A stretch of DNA of 64,000 nt from an uncultured Muribaculaceae bacterium (GCA_958436175.1 CAUBJF010000005.1:62001-126000); one strand, 5' to 3'; positions 34,517 to 44,308 are shown, counted from the first letter of the stretch. Made by a program: numbers and translations. Notes: generated by a model from the sequence alone, not told the origin.

Positions 34517-34541
34517 GATAACGACGATTGGTTCGGTTCAA

Positions 34542-34549
34542 CAAAAGTA
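34542..34549 (-). promoter_or_regulatory. Promoter -7 box of the small protein-porin operon
   Basis: The minus strand reads TACTTTTG, matching TAnnTTTG, 25 bases upstream of the ATG at 34516. Confidence 0.5.
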
Positions 34550-34698
34550 ATGTACGGCCATTTCATGATTATTTCATAAAGGCTAATATTTCATTGCATC
34601 TATAGACAGGGTTATAGATTTACAAATCAAGGGCGTGAGCCCGACCGGGTTTAATAAAAGTTCAATCTTTAGGACACAGGCATGCAACACGCCATCCC

Positions 34699-34706
34699 TA
34701 ACTTTG
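34699..34706 (+). promoter_or_regulatory. Promoter -7 box of the TonB receptor operon
   Basis: TAACTTTGC, 21 bases upstream of the ATG at 34728, matches TAnnTTTG and supports that start over 34635. Confidence 0.65.
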
Positions 34707-34727
34707 CTCCAGAAAAAAGAAAGAAAT

Positions 34728-37475
34728 ATGATATTGGACAAAAAAACTATCCCTACTCTTATGTCTCTTGCTCTGGCAGCTATTCCACTTCAAGCCGGGA
34801 TATTAAGAGGTGTAATTTACGACGGGACAACAATGGAACCTCTCATCGGAGCTACTGTAAGTGCTACCCCAGGCCGCGCGGCAACGACAAGCGATATCGA
34901 CGGGCATTATTCCATGAATCTCAAAGAAGGGCAGCACGATATCACTGTAACTTATGTCGGTTATGCCGACACTACCATTGTAGCCGACATCGCTCCGGAA
35001 GGAACGGCTCTCGACATCCTGCTGTCTCCAGACGCGACTTCTCTGGCCGAGGTGACAGTGACTACAGTGGCGAGGAAGGACACCGAGATAGCAATGATTG
35101 AGGAGGAACGTCAAAGCGACGTAGTGCAGACCGGTGTCTCCGCACAGCAGATAGCCAAGACCCAGGATAAGGACGCTTCTGAGGTAATCCGGCGAGTACC
35201 TGGAATCTCAATAATTGACGATAAGTTCGTGATGGTGCGTGGTCTCTCCCAACGATACAACAATGTCTGGCTTAATGGAAGCGCCGTACCGAGTTCGGAA
35301 GCGGATTCACGAGCATTCTCATTCGACATCATTCCAAGCTCTCAGCTTGACAACATTGTCATAGTGAAAAGTCCGGCACCGGAATATCCGTCAGATTTTA
35401 CTGGTGGATTTGTTATGATCAAGACGAAATATCAGCCCATACATTCCGGTTTTGATATTACTTTGGGCACATCAGTAAACGACATGACCCATTTCCGCGA
35501 TTTCAAGTATTACAAAGAAGGTGGCAGTTATTACAACGGACAGTTTGGTTCTTCTTTGGCAACATATCCAGGCTATTCCTCCAGGATAGATGTCCTGGGA
35601 AATGGTTTCAGCAACGACTGGAAAGTCTATACACGCGAACCCGTCGGAGACCTTAAACTCAACGCAAGCTATAACAACCGCTGGCGTTTTGAGTCGGTCG
35701 GCACCCTCGGTCTTTTGGGTAGTTTCAATTTCTCGGATTCCTACCGGACAATGACCGATATGGAAAATTCACTTTACGGGCCATACGACATCACCAATGA
35801 CCTGCCGGTGTACCTCAGGAAGGCGACCGACAATCAATATACCCGGGATACAAAAATAGGCGGTATGCTCAATCTTTCGCTTCTTCCCCAAAACAATAGC
35901 CACAGGTATGAATGGAAGACAGTTTATAACCGAATCGTCAAAAACAGATATTCCGACCGAAGCGGATTCAACGCCCAGCCTGACAATATCGAGGAAATGG
36001 AATATTACTACACGACAAGGAATACACTAAATACCCAGTTGACAGGGCGGCATGAGTTCACTTCATCGTCGCTTTGGGACTGGAGTGCCGGATATGCCTA
36101 CTCTGACCGCGATATGCCCGACCGCCGACTGATTCAGCTTACAGACCGTACGGACAACCGCATGGGAATCTACCGAATAAACCGTGAGTTTACACGCCTG
36201 CGCGAACATACGGCCTCCCTTAACACCAATTATCGTCAGGAGTTGGCTTTCGGCGCGCTCAAACCGGTAGTCAAAGTGGGATTATATGCCGAATACCGTG
36301 GGCGTACATACGATGTCCGTGAGTTCCAATATGGCTGGCAGCCTGATAACCATATGCCTTCAGGTTTTGAATTCTCAGACGACATCCCGGGCGAGGTCCT
36401 TATTCCAGACAATTTCGGACCTGACAAGCTATATCTTTATGAGAATGTAAATTTTCTAAACAGCTATAAAGCGAACAGCAAGCAAATGTCCGGATATGTC
36501 GGGATAAACATTCCCTTGAAAGTACTGACTGTTTATGGCGGTGTCAGATATGAATATGTCGATCAGCTTTTGCAGATGAACACCCGGCAGTCCGAATCAA
36601 GCCTGCAAGACACTCATTATTATTACAAAGATCTTTTTCCATCGGTCAATCTAAATTATCGATTCAGCGACGCACATCAGTTAAGAGTTGCTTACGGCCG
36701 TACAATCAATCGGCCTGAGTTTCGCGAGCTTGCGCCGACTGTATATTATGACTTTGACCTGGGAAGCAGCGTCATGGGCAACTATGACCTAAAAGCGGCC
36801 TATATCCAGAATTTCGACCTCCGGTATGAATGGTATCCTTCAAAGGGAGAGATAGTTTCGGCCGCACTTTTTTATAAGAAATTCAATAATCCTATCGAGT
36901 GGACATATACTGTTGCCGGGGGGACAGATCTTATCTATTCCTACATCAACGCCAAAGGCGCTGACAACTACGGTATCGAAATCGACATACGTAAGAATTT
37001 GGGATTCATAGGGCTGGAGGTTTTCAGCCTCTCGTTCAACGGTTCTTTTATCAAAAGTAGAGTCACATTTGACGGAGGTAACAATATAGACAGACCCATG
37101 CAGGGACAGTCGCCATATCTGATAAACACCGGTCTTTTCTATAACCAAAGCGGATGGTCGGCAGCCATTCTCTATAACCGTATAGGAAAACGCATAGTCG
37201 GAGTAGGAAACAAATACGGCACAGGAAGCGATGGATCGTCCAGAAACATACCGAACTCATACGAGATGCCTCGCAACTCACTCGACCTGTCGTTCGGCAA
37301 GAAGTTCGGACTTTGGGAGGTCAAAGCATCAGTGCGCGATGTTCTCGCCGAACGGTACCTTTTCAAGCAAATCGAGGACATTACCTTACTCGACAAAACA
37401 AAACATATTGAGGAAGTCACCCGAAGCTATAAACCGGGACGGAACTTCAATATAGCAGTAACATACAGATTCTAA
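34728..37475 (+). CDS. TonB-dependent receptor with carboxypeptidase-like N-domain
   Basis: About 915 aa. A signal peptide (to about residue 22) is followed by a CarboxypepD_reg-like domain (LRGVIYDGTTMEPLIGATVSA, DGHYSMNLKEGQHDITVTYVGYAD) and a plug domain (ASEVIRRVPGISIIDDKFVMVRGL, NNVWLNGSAVPS, LDNIVIVKSPAPEYPSDFTGGFVMIKTK), then a large beta-barrel ending in Phe. No SusD partner follows; instead a beta-helix lipoprotein gene starts 42 bases downstream. Substrate unknown; neighbours (porin O/P, phosphatases) make a phosphorylated or anionic compound plausible. Confidence 0.9.
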   Translation: MILDKKTIPTLMSLALAAIPLQAGILRGVIYDGTTMEPLIGATVSATPGRAATTSDIDGHYSMNLKEGQHDITVTYVGYADTTIVADIAPEGTALDILLSPDATSLAEVTVTTVARKDTEIAMIEEERQSDVVQTGVSAQQIAKTQDKDASEVIRRVPGISIIDDKFVMVRGLSQRYNNVWLNGSAVPSSEADSRAFSFDIIPSSQLDNIVIVKSPAPEYPSDFTGGFVMIKTKYQPIHSGFDITLGTSVNDMTHFRDFKYYKEGGSYYNGQFGSSLATYPGYSSRIDVLGNGFSNDWKVYTREPVGDLKLNASYNNRWRFESVGTLGLLGSFNFSDSYRTMTDMENSLYGPYDITNDLPVYLRKATDNQYTRDTKIGGMLNLSLLPQNNSHRYEWKTVYNRIVKNRYSDRSGFNAQPDNIEEMEYYYTTRNTLNTQLTGRHEFTSSSLWDWSAGYAYSDRDMPDRRLIQLTDRTDNRMGIYRINREFTRLREHTASLNTNYRQELAFGALKPVVKVGLYAEYRGRTYDVREFQYGWQPDNHMPSGFEFSDDIPGEVLIPDNFGPDKLYLYENVNFLNSYKANSKQMSGYVGINIPLKVLTVYGGVRYEYVDQLLQMNTRQSESSLQDTHYYYKDLFPSVNLNYRFSDAHQLRVAYGRTINRPEFRELAPTVYYDFDLGSSVMGNYDLKAAYIQNFDLRYEWYPSKGEIVSAALFYKKFNNPIEWTYTVAGGTDLIYSYINAKGADNYGIEIDIRKNLGFIGLEVFSLSFNGSFIKSRVTFDGGNNIDRPMQGQSPYLINTGLFYNQSGWSAAILYNRIGKRIVGVGNKYGTGSDGSSRNIPNSYEMPRNSLDLSFGKKFGLWEVKASVRDVLAERYLFKQIEDITLLDKTKHIEEVTRSYKPGRNFNIAVTYRF

Positions 37476-37517
37476 AACGTCATTAACATGACAACAGTTA
37501 AACCAATCCCCATTTTT

Positions 37518-39002
37518 ATGGACAATACAACCAAACGATCCGGTCGTCGATTCCTGACGACGGCAGCCTGTATTCTCTGCCTCATGGCAGCCAGCTGTTC
37601 CTCCAACGAGGATGAACCCAAAACGCAGGAAAACAACCCTGAGGTAAAATACAAGGGTAATGTTGCGTACAGCAACGGACTTGTATTCAACGGCAACGAA
37701 CTGGGCAACGGGACCCAGAACTTCCATCTTACCGGAAATGTTACCCTGACAAAAGGAACGTACTATCTAAAAGGATGGGTATATGTGGATAACGGCGCAA
37801 AGCTTCTTATTCCGCCAGGCACCATCATCAAGGGAGAAAAGGAGACGATGGCAGCCCTTATCGTTGAACCCGGCGGCTACTGCGAGATGAAGGGAACAGT
37901 GAAGGACCCAATTGTAATGACTTCCGCACAGGCTCCCGGTAAGCGTCGACCCGGCGACTGGGGCGGTTTAATCATCTGCGGAAAAGGACTGAACAATCAG
38001 GGCACACAGCAAATCGAGGGAGGGCCCACCACCATTCACGGAGGCAATGACAAAGCCGACAACTCGGGCATATACAGCTACATCCGGGTTGAGTTCGCCG
38101 GCTATCCCTTCGACACCGACAAGGAGATCAACGGCGTAACTTTCGGTTCTGTAGGTAGCGGCACTAAGATTGACCACATTCAGGTATCATACTCCAACGA
38201 TGACTCATTCGAGTGGTTCGGTGGCTCCGCCAACTGTTCCTATCTCATCGCCTACAAGGGCTGGGACGATGATTTCGACACAGATAACGGTTTTGACGGC
38301 GAGGTAAGCTATTGCCTCGCTGTTCGTGACCCGCGTATAGCCGACACATCGCAGTCAAACGGCTTCGAAAGCGACAACAATGCAAGTGGCGCAGAAACTA
38401 CACCTTTCACTTCTGCAAAGTTCCGTAACATTACCCTCATAGGACCCATGACAGACAAGAACACCGGATTCGCCAACACATCCGATTACATCACTGCCGG
38501 AAATATGTTCCCCGACAACGGCTCCAAACTCGGCAAGTTCCAGGCGGCTGTCCAGATCAGACGAAGCAGCAAGCTCAATATCTCGAATCTCTTAGCTGTC
38601 GGCTTCCCTATCGGTCTTATCGTGGACGGAGAAAAAGGACATACGGTAAACTATGCCAAGGCAGGCGAATTCAAGCTTGAAAACTGCATCTTCTCAGGCA
38701 TGAATGTGCTCGGAACAGACAAAAACAAGGAATATGAGGATTATTTCTACGACTATACCACCAACACCGAAGACCGTTCGATCGTTTCGTTTTCCCACTC
38801 TTTCTTTCTCGCTGGTCCCGGGAACAAAGCAATGGAGGAAAATATGTTAGGTTTGTCCGATCCGGCAAACACGGGGCAGAATTATTGCCCCACAACTGAA
38901 ATAAGCGATGGCAAAGGTAGTTTTATCGGAGCTTTCCGTAATTCCACTGACAACTGGATGACCGGGTGGACCAACTTCGACCCCCAGAATACCCCATACT
39001 AA
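37518..39002 (+). CDS. Beta-helix surface lipoprotein partner of the TonB receptor
   Basis: About 494 aa with a lipoprotein signal (FLTTAACILCLMAASCSS) and then a repetitive beta-rich body (GTYYLKGWVYVDNGAKLLIPPGTIIKGE, DPIVMTSAQAPGKRRPGDWGGLIICG), which looks like a right-handed parallel beta-helix. An acidic DDSFEWFGGS and WDDDFDTDNGFDG region may bind cations. The ATG at 37518 is preferred to 37488 because the signal begins near it. It ends with a terminator at 39038. It replaces the usual SusD-type lipoprotein here; function unknown. Confidence 0.8.
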   Translation: MDNTTKRSGRRFLTTAACILCLMAASCSSNEDEPKTQENNPEVKYKGNVAYSNGLVFNGNELGNGTQNFHLTGNVTLTKGTYYLKGWVYVDNGAKLLIPPGTIIKGEKETMAALIVEPGGYCEMKGTVKDPIVMTSAQAPGKRRPGDWGGLIICGKGLNNQGTQQIEGGPTTIHGGNDKADNSGIYSYIRVEFAGYPFDTDKEINGVTFGSVGSGTKIDHIQVSYSNDDSFEWFGGSANCSYLIAYKGWDDDFDTDNGFDGEVSYCLAVRDPRIADTSQSNGFESDNNASGAETTPFTSAKFRNITLIGPMTDKNTGFANTSDYITAGNMFPDNGSKLGKFQAAVQIRRSSKLNISNLLAVGFPIGLIVDGEKGHTVNYAKAGEFKLENCIFSGMNVLGTDKNKEYEDYFYDYTTNTEDRSIVSFSHSFFLAGPGNKAMEENMLGLSDPANTGQNYCPTTEISDGKGSFIGAFRNSTDNWMTGWTNFDPQNTPY

Positions 39003-39037
39003 AACTTAGAAAAATACCAAGTCGAAATAACGGTACT

Positions 39038-39070
39038 TCCGATGTAGACAAAAATCTGCATCGGATTTTT
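39038..39070 (+). terminator. Rho-independent terminator
   Basis: TCCGATGTAGA and TCTGCATCGGA pair (one T-G) around a 6-base loop and are followed by TTTTT. Confidence 0.85.
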
Positions 39071-39116
39071 CATTTTCTTGTTTTGAGCTATTCAGAATGT
39101 CTGCAAAATCGGTTAC

Positions 39117-39124
39117 TACCTTTG
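39117..39124 (+). promoter_or_regulatory. Promoter -7 box of the receptor-PAP2 operon
   Basis: TACCTTTG, 24 bases before the ATG at 39149. It supports that start over the upstream in-frame one at 38966, which overlaps the previous gene. Confidence 0.65.
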
Positions 39125-39148
39125 TCGCGTAATTTCAAACACGAGTTT

Positions 39149-41290
39149 ATGAAAGGATTAGCAATAATCATTACATCGTTATTTGTTACTATGCCTGTAT
39201 CAGCTCAAACCGGGATTGAAACTGACAGCATTGACACATCTGCGTTTGACAAATATTTGGATGAAATTGTCATAGTCGCCAAGAAGCCCGGAACAATAGC
39301 AAAAACAGACCGTAAAGTTTACACCGTCAATCAGGATCTTACGTCAAAAGCATCTTCGGCAAGCGAAATTCTCAATCATATCCCTTCGGTTGAAGTGGAT
39401 ATTGAAGGAAATGTCAGCATGAGAGGCAACGACAACGTGACTATCCTGATAAACGGCAAACCCTCAGCGATGATGGCAGGAAAGACACGTGCCGATGCCC
39501 TTAGTCAGCTGTCTGCCGCCAATATCGAGCGGATAGAGGTAATTGACAATCCTACCGCCGAGTACAGAGCCGAAGGAGGGGGCGGAATCATAAATATAAT
39601 AATGAGAACCGATACGAAACAAGGTTTCAACGGCTCGATACTTGCGAATGCCGGGAGTGCGGGACGCTACAATGCCGGTGTGAACTTAAACTACGGTATC
39701 CGCAATCTGAATTTTTACGGAGGATATATCTTTAGACGCGATCGCTATGACCGCACCATTGATGATTACCGCATATCTCCCTCGGACACCATTACCCAGA
39801 CCACTTACGGATTGGGCCGCCCGGTCTCCCATACATTCCGTCTTGGAATGACCGCCAATATCACATCTGCTGATATGCTTAGCGTTTCGGGAAATTATAA
39901 CCGAAGAAATTTCAAACGCGATGAGTATGTTGACTCACGGACAAAAGAAACCGGAGGTGTCGTTTCAGATTCATATCACCGTGACCGTGATGCCGATGCC
40001 AAAGAAAAAATGTGGGAAGGAAGTCTCCAGTACACCCATCGTTACGGCAACAGCAATGAGATTTCAATCGGTTATCTGTATTCTTCCGAATCGGAAGATG
40101 AATTGAACCGATACACGACAATGCGTCAGGAGGTTGAGACCCGGAACAATGAAACCGTCTGGGATGCAGACTATATCCATAACGCCAGCCTCAGATGGCA
40201 GCACGCTTTGACAGATAATCTCAAATTAACTTCGGGATATGAGTTTGAGCATCTGAGAGCCGAACAGAATTATCATGTTTCCGACTGGGACGGGACATCA
40301 TTCATCCCTAATACGAATGAAAGCAATGACTTCACACATCTGAGGATGGTGAACTCGCTGTATGCCAACGCCGATATGACTTTTGGTTTATGGCGCGTCA
40401 ATGCCGGATTGCGTGGAGAATATACTGACACCGACAATCAACTGAAATCCATCTTTGAAAGCCGACGCAAGCATTATTTTGACTTATTTCCTTCGGCAAG
40501 GATATCACGCCATATCGGGGACGACATAGAACTGTCCACCGGTTACAGTATGCGTATCAACCGTCCACAAGGGAGCGATATGAATCCTTTTGCCGAAAGA
40601 ATAAATCCGTTGAGTCTTGAGGCTGGCAATCCGAATCTGAAACCGGAGAGAATAAACACCGCCGATTTTGGTATCCGTTGGCTTTCAAACGCCGGTTCTC
40701 TTATTGCAAATCTTTTCTACCGTCATATATCCGACGGCATAACAGAGGTGTCCCGTTATATCGACAATGGAATACTGCTGACAACGAAAGAAAATCTCCA
40801 GACATCTCACAATGCCGGTGTCGAGCTTGTATGGAATATGCCTTTTACGGACTGGCTAGACATAAACCTGAACGGTACAGGGTATTACAATCGCATAAAT
40901 GCCTCAAGAATTGGCTTTGGGGGTAATCGGGGGATATTTTCATGGAGTGGTTTGTTGAACGCTGATTTCACACCAATAAAACATGGTACGGTTCAACTGA
41001 ACGCCCGTTATCATTCAGCGACTCTTGTGCCACAGGGAAAACGTGATGGCGATTTTCAGCTTAATCTTGGAGTGAAGTATGATATACCGTCCATAAATCT
41101 CGCTCTTTTTGCATCCGTAACAGATTTACTCGATACTTATAAACTTTCATATACTCTTGATACCCCGGCTCTGAAGCAGAAAGTGGAAAAACGCAGGAAT
41201 CCGCGCATCATCTATGTAGGATTAAGCTGGGACATCGGAGGCGGAGGCAAGAAACAGCATCATAATGTGGAGTATGATGAAGAAATGTAA
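39149..41290 (+). CDS. Outer-membrane beta-barrel receptor (OMP_b-brl_3 type)
   Basis: About 713 aa with a signal peptide (MKGLAIIITSLFVTMPVSAQ). A plug-like domain (ASEILNHIPSVEVDIEGNVSMRGN, VTILINGKPSAMM, IERIEVIDNPTAEYRAEGGGGIINIIMR) precedes a large barrel. There is no carboxypeptidase-like domain. It ends 4 bases before a PAP2 gene, so all three genes form one operon. This barrel type is often under two-component control; the pair at 31615-33347 is nearby. Confidence 0.87.
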   Translation: MKGLAIIITSLFVTMPVSAQTGIETDSIDTSAFDKYLDEIVIVAKKPGTIAKTDRKVYTVNQDLTSKASSASEILNHIPSVEVDIEGNVSMRGNDNVTILINGKPSAMMAGKTRADALSQLSAANIERIEVIDNPTAEYRAEGGGGIINIIMRTDTKQGFNGSILANAGSAGRYNAGVNLNYGIRNLNFYGGYIFRRDRYDRTIDDYRISPSDTITQTTYGLGRPVSHTFRLGMTANITSADMLSVSGNYNRRNFKRDEYVDSRTKETGGVVSDSYHRDRDADAKEKMWEGSLQYTHRYGNSNEISIGYLYSSESEDELNRYTTMRQEVETRNNETVWDADYIHNASLRWQHALTDNLKLTSGYEFEHLRAEQNYHVSDWDGTSFIPNTNESNDFTHLRMVNSLYANADMTFGLWRVNAGLRGEYTDTDNQLKSIFESRRKHYFDLFPSARISRHIGDDIELSTGYSMRINRPQGSDMNPFAERINPLSLEAGNPNLKPERINTADFGIRWLSNAGSLIANLFYRHISDGITEVSRYIDNGILLTTKENLQTSHNAGVELVWNMPFTDWLDINLNGTGYYNRINASRIGFGGNRGIFSWSGLLNADFTPIKHGTVQLNARYHSATLVPQGKRDGDFQLNLGVKYDIPSINLALFASVTDLLDTYKLSYTLDTPALKQKVEKRRNPRIIYVGLSWDIGGGGKKQHHNVEYDEEM

Positions 41291-41294
41291 TGTC

Positions 41295-42077
41295 ATGAAG
41301 TACGAGAAAAGAATACTTACCATTCTTTGGAGTATTATCCTGCCGGTAATGGTATTCGCCTCAAATGAAAATACTGACACTCTGACTGTCGATACTCTGA
41401 AATGCCATGAGAGTAAGAATCCTTACCGATTCCGCCCGAGCCAGCTTATCATCCCCGGAGTATTGATTGGGGCAGGATTTATAGGGCTGGAAAGTGACTG
41501 GCTAAAATATTCAAACCACGAAACCAAAGAGGAACTTCAGGAACATCCTCATTCAAAGCTGGGTGGTGATGATTTCAGTCAGTATGCGCCTTTGGCAGCA
41601 GCTTACGGATTAAGAACTTGCGGGATAAAAGGACAGCATGATTATATTGACCTTACTATAATATCGGGTTCCGCCTATCTCCTTACAGGGCTGTCGGTTT
41701 ATGGAGTGAAAACACTGACAAGAGTTGAACGCCCCGATGGAAGCACACGCAACTCTTTCCCTTCGGGTCATACTGCGACTGCGTTTGCCGGTGCCGAGAT
41801 CCTGCGCCGCGAATATTGGAATGTATCACCGTGGATAGGTGTCGCCGGATATGCGGTAGCCGCCGGAACCGGATTCCTGCGGATGTATAACAACCGTCAC
41901 TGGCTTACGGATGTTGTGGCAGGCGCCGGATTCGGAATACTCTGCGCTCAGGCTGCATACTGGCTTTATCCTGTGATAACAAAAACATTTTTTCATAAAC
42001 GGTATAATGCCAACATATTCCTGTCGCCTTACGTCTCACAAGAGAGCAAAGGACTGGCATTGCAGTTGGCATTTTGA
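41295..42077 (+). CDS. Exported PAP2-family phosphatase
   Basis: About 260 aa with an N-terminal hydrophobic signal (about 20 residues). The three phosphatase motifs are seen: KTLTRVERPDG (C1), NSFPSGHTATAFAGA (C2, with acid-base His) and RMYNNRHWLTDVVAG (C3). It is a type-2 phosphatidic acid phosphatase-like enzyme acting on the periplasmic face on a lipid phosphate or diphosphate such as lipid A or undecaprenyl diphosphate. The start was moved to 41295 because the earlier ATG lies inside the receptor gene. Confidence 0.85.
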   Translation: MKYEKRILTILWSIILPVMVFASNENTDTLTVDTLKCHESKNPYRFRPSQLIIPGVLIGAGFIGLESDWLKYSNHETKEELQEHPHSKLGGDDFSQYAPLAAAYGLRTCGIKGQHDYIDLTIISGSAYLLTGLSVYGVKTLTRVERPDGSTRNSFPSGHTATAFAGAEILRREYWNVSPWIGVAGYAVAAGTGFLRMYNNRHWLTDVVAGAGFGILCAQAAYWLYPVITKTFFHKRYNANIFLSPYVSQESKGLALQLAF

Positions 42078-42092
42078 ATTATAAAATACGCT

Positions 42093-42668
42093 ATGTCTAA
42101 ACCTCTTTTTGGAAATGCCGACAACAACATTGTAGTGGCAATCAATAAATGTCACAGCCCGTTTATGGATAATGCCATCCTCATATTAACCGATTTCTGG
42201 TTCTTTGTCGGGGTGGTATGCTGCATATTCATTTATTCGGGCATCAGGCAAGGATATCGGACGGCATTGGTCTTCTGCCTGTTGCTCGTGTTTGCAGTAG
42301 GATGTACAGACTATTTGTGCGCCAGCATTATCCGTCCTGCCGTCCAACAGCTGAGACCGACGAATCCAGACAATCCGGTTAGTGCTATGTTACATATAGT
42401 TCGCGGATATATCGGAGGGAAATATGGTTTCCCGTCTTGCCATGCTGCAAATTCTTTCGCAATTGCCGTTTATTCTACCTTATGGTTCAGAAGAAAATGG
42501 CTTGCCGCACTATTGATAGGTTGGGCTTTATTGGAGTGCTACACTCGTTTATATCTTGGTGTACATTATCCATCCGATATAGTTTTTGGAATGGCTGTCG
42601 GAAGTCTGATAGCCTATATTGTTTATAGCCTGTCGAAAAGAATATATCATGAAATTTTATTGTCATAG
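42093..42668 (+). CDS. PAP2-family integral membrane phosphatase
   Basis: A 191-aa protein with about six hydrophobic helices. Motifs: SIIRPAVQQLRPTNP (C1), KYGFPSCHAANSFA (C2, Cys in place of the usual Gly, common in Bacteroidota members) and YTRLYLGVHYPSDIVFG (C3). It is probably a membrane-lipid phosphatase. It follows the exported PAP2 gene by 15 bases, so two PAP2 enzymes with different topologies are made from the same operon. Confidence 0.87.
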   Translation: MSKPLFGNADNNIVVAINKCHSPFMDNAILILTDFWFFVGVVCCIFIYSGIRQGYRTALVFCLLLVFAVGCTDYLCASIIRPAVQQLRPTNPDNPVSAMLHIVRGYIGGKYGFPSCHAANSFAIAVYSTLWFRRKWLAALLIGWALLECYTRLYLGVHYPSDIVFGMAVGSLIAYIVYSLSKRIYHEILLS

Positions 42669-42775
42669 CCGACAGGCAAGTTTCAAAATGGAATATAAAG
42701 CGATATGAATTTGTCATGTAGTGTCAAGTCAGTACCACGGACAGCGAACCACTCATCTCTTTCGTTTGCAAAGGT

Positions 42776-42874
42776 TTAAAGCGATGTGTACTGTTTGGCT
42801 ATCTCATGAAGAAATGCATGACGCTTACACATCATGGCATATCGTTCATCTGTTGTCATGTCAACTAAATACAT
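42776..42874 (-). CDS. Possible 32-aa peptide downstream of rtcB
   Basis: The stretch between the convergent PAP2 and rtcB genes (42669-42883) holds one short leftward frame starting 9 bases after the rtcB stop: MYLVDMTTDERYAMMCKR and onward, helical and charged. It would be on the rtcB transcript. There is no independent support, and it may be spurious. Confidence 0.25.
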   Translation of the reverse strand: MYLVDMTTDERYAMMCKRHAFLHEIAKQYTSL

Positions 42875-42883
42875 TATGTCTTC

Positions 42884-44140
42884 TTAATTGGATGCCTTGA
42901 AATTAAAGATTGGACGTATGATTGTGTTTATGGTGACGGTGTCGCCGATGTTGGCGATAATCTCCCGCGCGGGCTTGTAGACCATCGGGGACTCATCACG
43001 TGTGAAGTCGTTGACAGACTCCGAGTAAATCCCCTGCATGGATGCCTCGAAGTCGTCCATCGTGATTTTTTCGTATGCTTGTGTACGGCTTAACACCCGT
43101 CCGGCGCCGTGAGGTGCAGAGCAGTTCCAGTCGGGATTTCCCTTGCCGGTACAGAGCAACGAACCGTCGCGCATATTGAGCGGTATGATGCAACGCTCTC
43201 CCTCGGCAGCCGAGATGGAGCCTTTGCGGATGATGTTGCCGTCGCTGATGTAATTGTGAACGGATTCAAACTCCTCCAAAACCGCCACATCCGGAAAGAA
43301 ACGCGTCAGCAACAACGATATAAGTTTGCGGTTGAGCACGGACCATCGCTGACAGATGCGCATATCATGAAGATAATGCTCACGAGCCTCACCCTCGACA
43401 TAACAGAGGTCGGCAGGCAACGATGGTTCCGCTGCCGTATGTTCCCTACGCATCTTCTTTAGGACTCCCTGCAATTCAGAGCGACGCCCGGCGGCTTTAT
43501 ACTCTTCGATTGTGCGCTTGATTGTCTCCTCGAACTCTTCTGCCCCGGCACTAAGATGTTTCACCGCCTTAGCCTGGTAGATTTCGGCAACCTGCTTGCC
43601 GAGATTACGGGACCCGGTATGTATTACGAGATATACATTTCCCTCATCGTCCTTGTCAAGCTCGATGAAGTGGTTGCCGCCGCCAAGTGTTCCTATCGAC
43701 TTGTTAAGGCGTCCGGAATCCTTGAGTTCACGGTAGCAATAGAGTTCTGTAATGAGTTTCTTCGCCTCACGGTAGATTCCCATTTCCTCGCCGACAAGAG
43801 GCTTGAAGCCGAACTTGTCCTCACGTACAATTTTCCCCGAAGGCACATTGCCGCGTATATGCTCGTGGAAAGCATGGTAGTCAATATCTGCCTGTTTGCC
43901 GAGATTGAGGATACGCATACCGCAGCCGATGTCAACGCCCACGATATTCGGGATTACCTTGTCTCCGAGGTCACCGGTAAAACCTATAACACATCCTGTG
44001 CCGGCATGAACGTCGGGCATAATCCTTATCTTTTTGTCGGAGAACACATCTATTGAGAGCAACTCCTTGATTTGCTCCAACGCATTTTCCTCAATGTTGT
44101 CCGTGAATATCTTCACGTCATAACCTTCTATTGTCTTCAT
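42884..44140 (-). CDS. rtcB: RtcB-type RNA ligase, first copy
   Basis: A 418-aa enzyme that joins 3'-phosphate (or 2',3'-cyclic phosphate) RNA ends to 5'-OH ends using GTP and Mn. Motifs are intact: MPDVHAGTGCVIG, VGVDIGCGM (metal Cys and Asp), GTLGGGNHFIE, IHTGSRNLG, HNYI, KGSISAAEGERCIIPLNMRDG and CSAPHGAGR, which holds the guanylylated His. No archease or RtcA gene is next to it. Its promoter carries a TGCGCAA-N5-TTACGCA operator like that of the second rtcB gene at 49768. Confidence 0.93.
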   Translation of the reverse strand: MKTIEGYDVKIFTDNIEENALEQIKELLSIDVFSDKKIRIMPDVHAGTGCVIGFTGDLGDKVIPNIVGVDIGCGMRILNLGKQADIDYHAFHEHIRGNVPSGKIVREDKFGFKPLVGEEMGIYREAKKLITELYCYRELKDSGRLNKSIGTLGGGNHFIELDKDDEGNVYLVIHTGSRNLGKQVAEIYQAKAVKHLSAGAEEFEETIKRTIEEYKAAGRRSELQGVLKKMRREHTAAEPSLPADLCYVEGEAREHYLHDMRICQRWSVLNRKLISLLLTRFFPDVAVLEEFESVHNYISDGNIIRKGSISAAEGERCIIPLNMRDGSLLCTGKGNPDWNCSAPHGAGRVLSRTQAYEKITMDDFEASMQGIYSESVNDFTRDESPMVYKPAREIIANIGDTVTINTIIRPIFNFKASN

Positions 44141-44166
44141 ATCATGTTGTTTTATGATTTACGCCG

Positions 44167-44174
44167 CAAAGTTA
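44167..44174 (-). promoter_or_regulatory. Promoter -7 box of the first rtcB gene
   Basis: The minus strand reads TAACTTTGC, 26 bases upstream of the rtcB start at 44140. Confidence 0.65.
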
Positions 44175-44183
44175 GATTACCGA

Positions 44184-44202
44184 TGCGCAACCATTTTACG
44201 CA
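44184..44202. promoter_or_regulatory. rtcB operator, copy 1 (TGCGCAA-N5-TTACGCA)
   Basis: TGCGCAA (44184-44190), CCATT, TTACGCA (44196-44202): 7-bp arms with one mismatch. It begins 9 bases upstream of the rtcB -7 box, the same distance and arm sequence as at 49714-49732. Confidence 0.7.
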
Positions 44203-44286
44203 GCAAAAGTAATATCAAGGTGACGCATTCTGCGAGACATGATTAAATATTTAAGCTCTTTATCGTAATTAGATGCCCACGTATAT

Positions 44287-44294
44287 TATCTTTG
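44287..44294 (+). promoter_or_regulatory. Promoter -7 box of the phosphoesterase operon
   Basis: TATCTTTGC, only 14 bases before the ATG at 44309, so the leader is very short. It supports that start over the upstream ATG at 44273, which precedes the box. Confidence 0.6.
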
Positions 44295-44308
44295 CAAACA
44301 AAAAGTGT

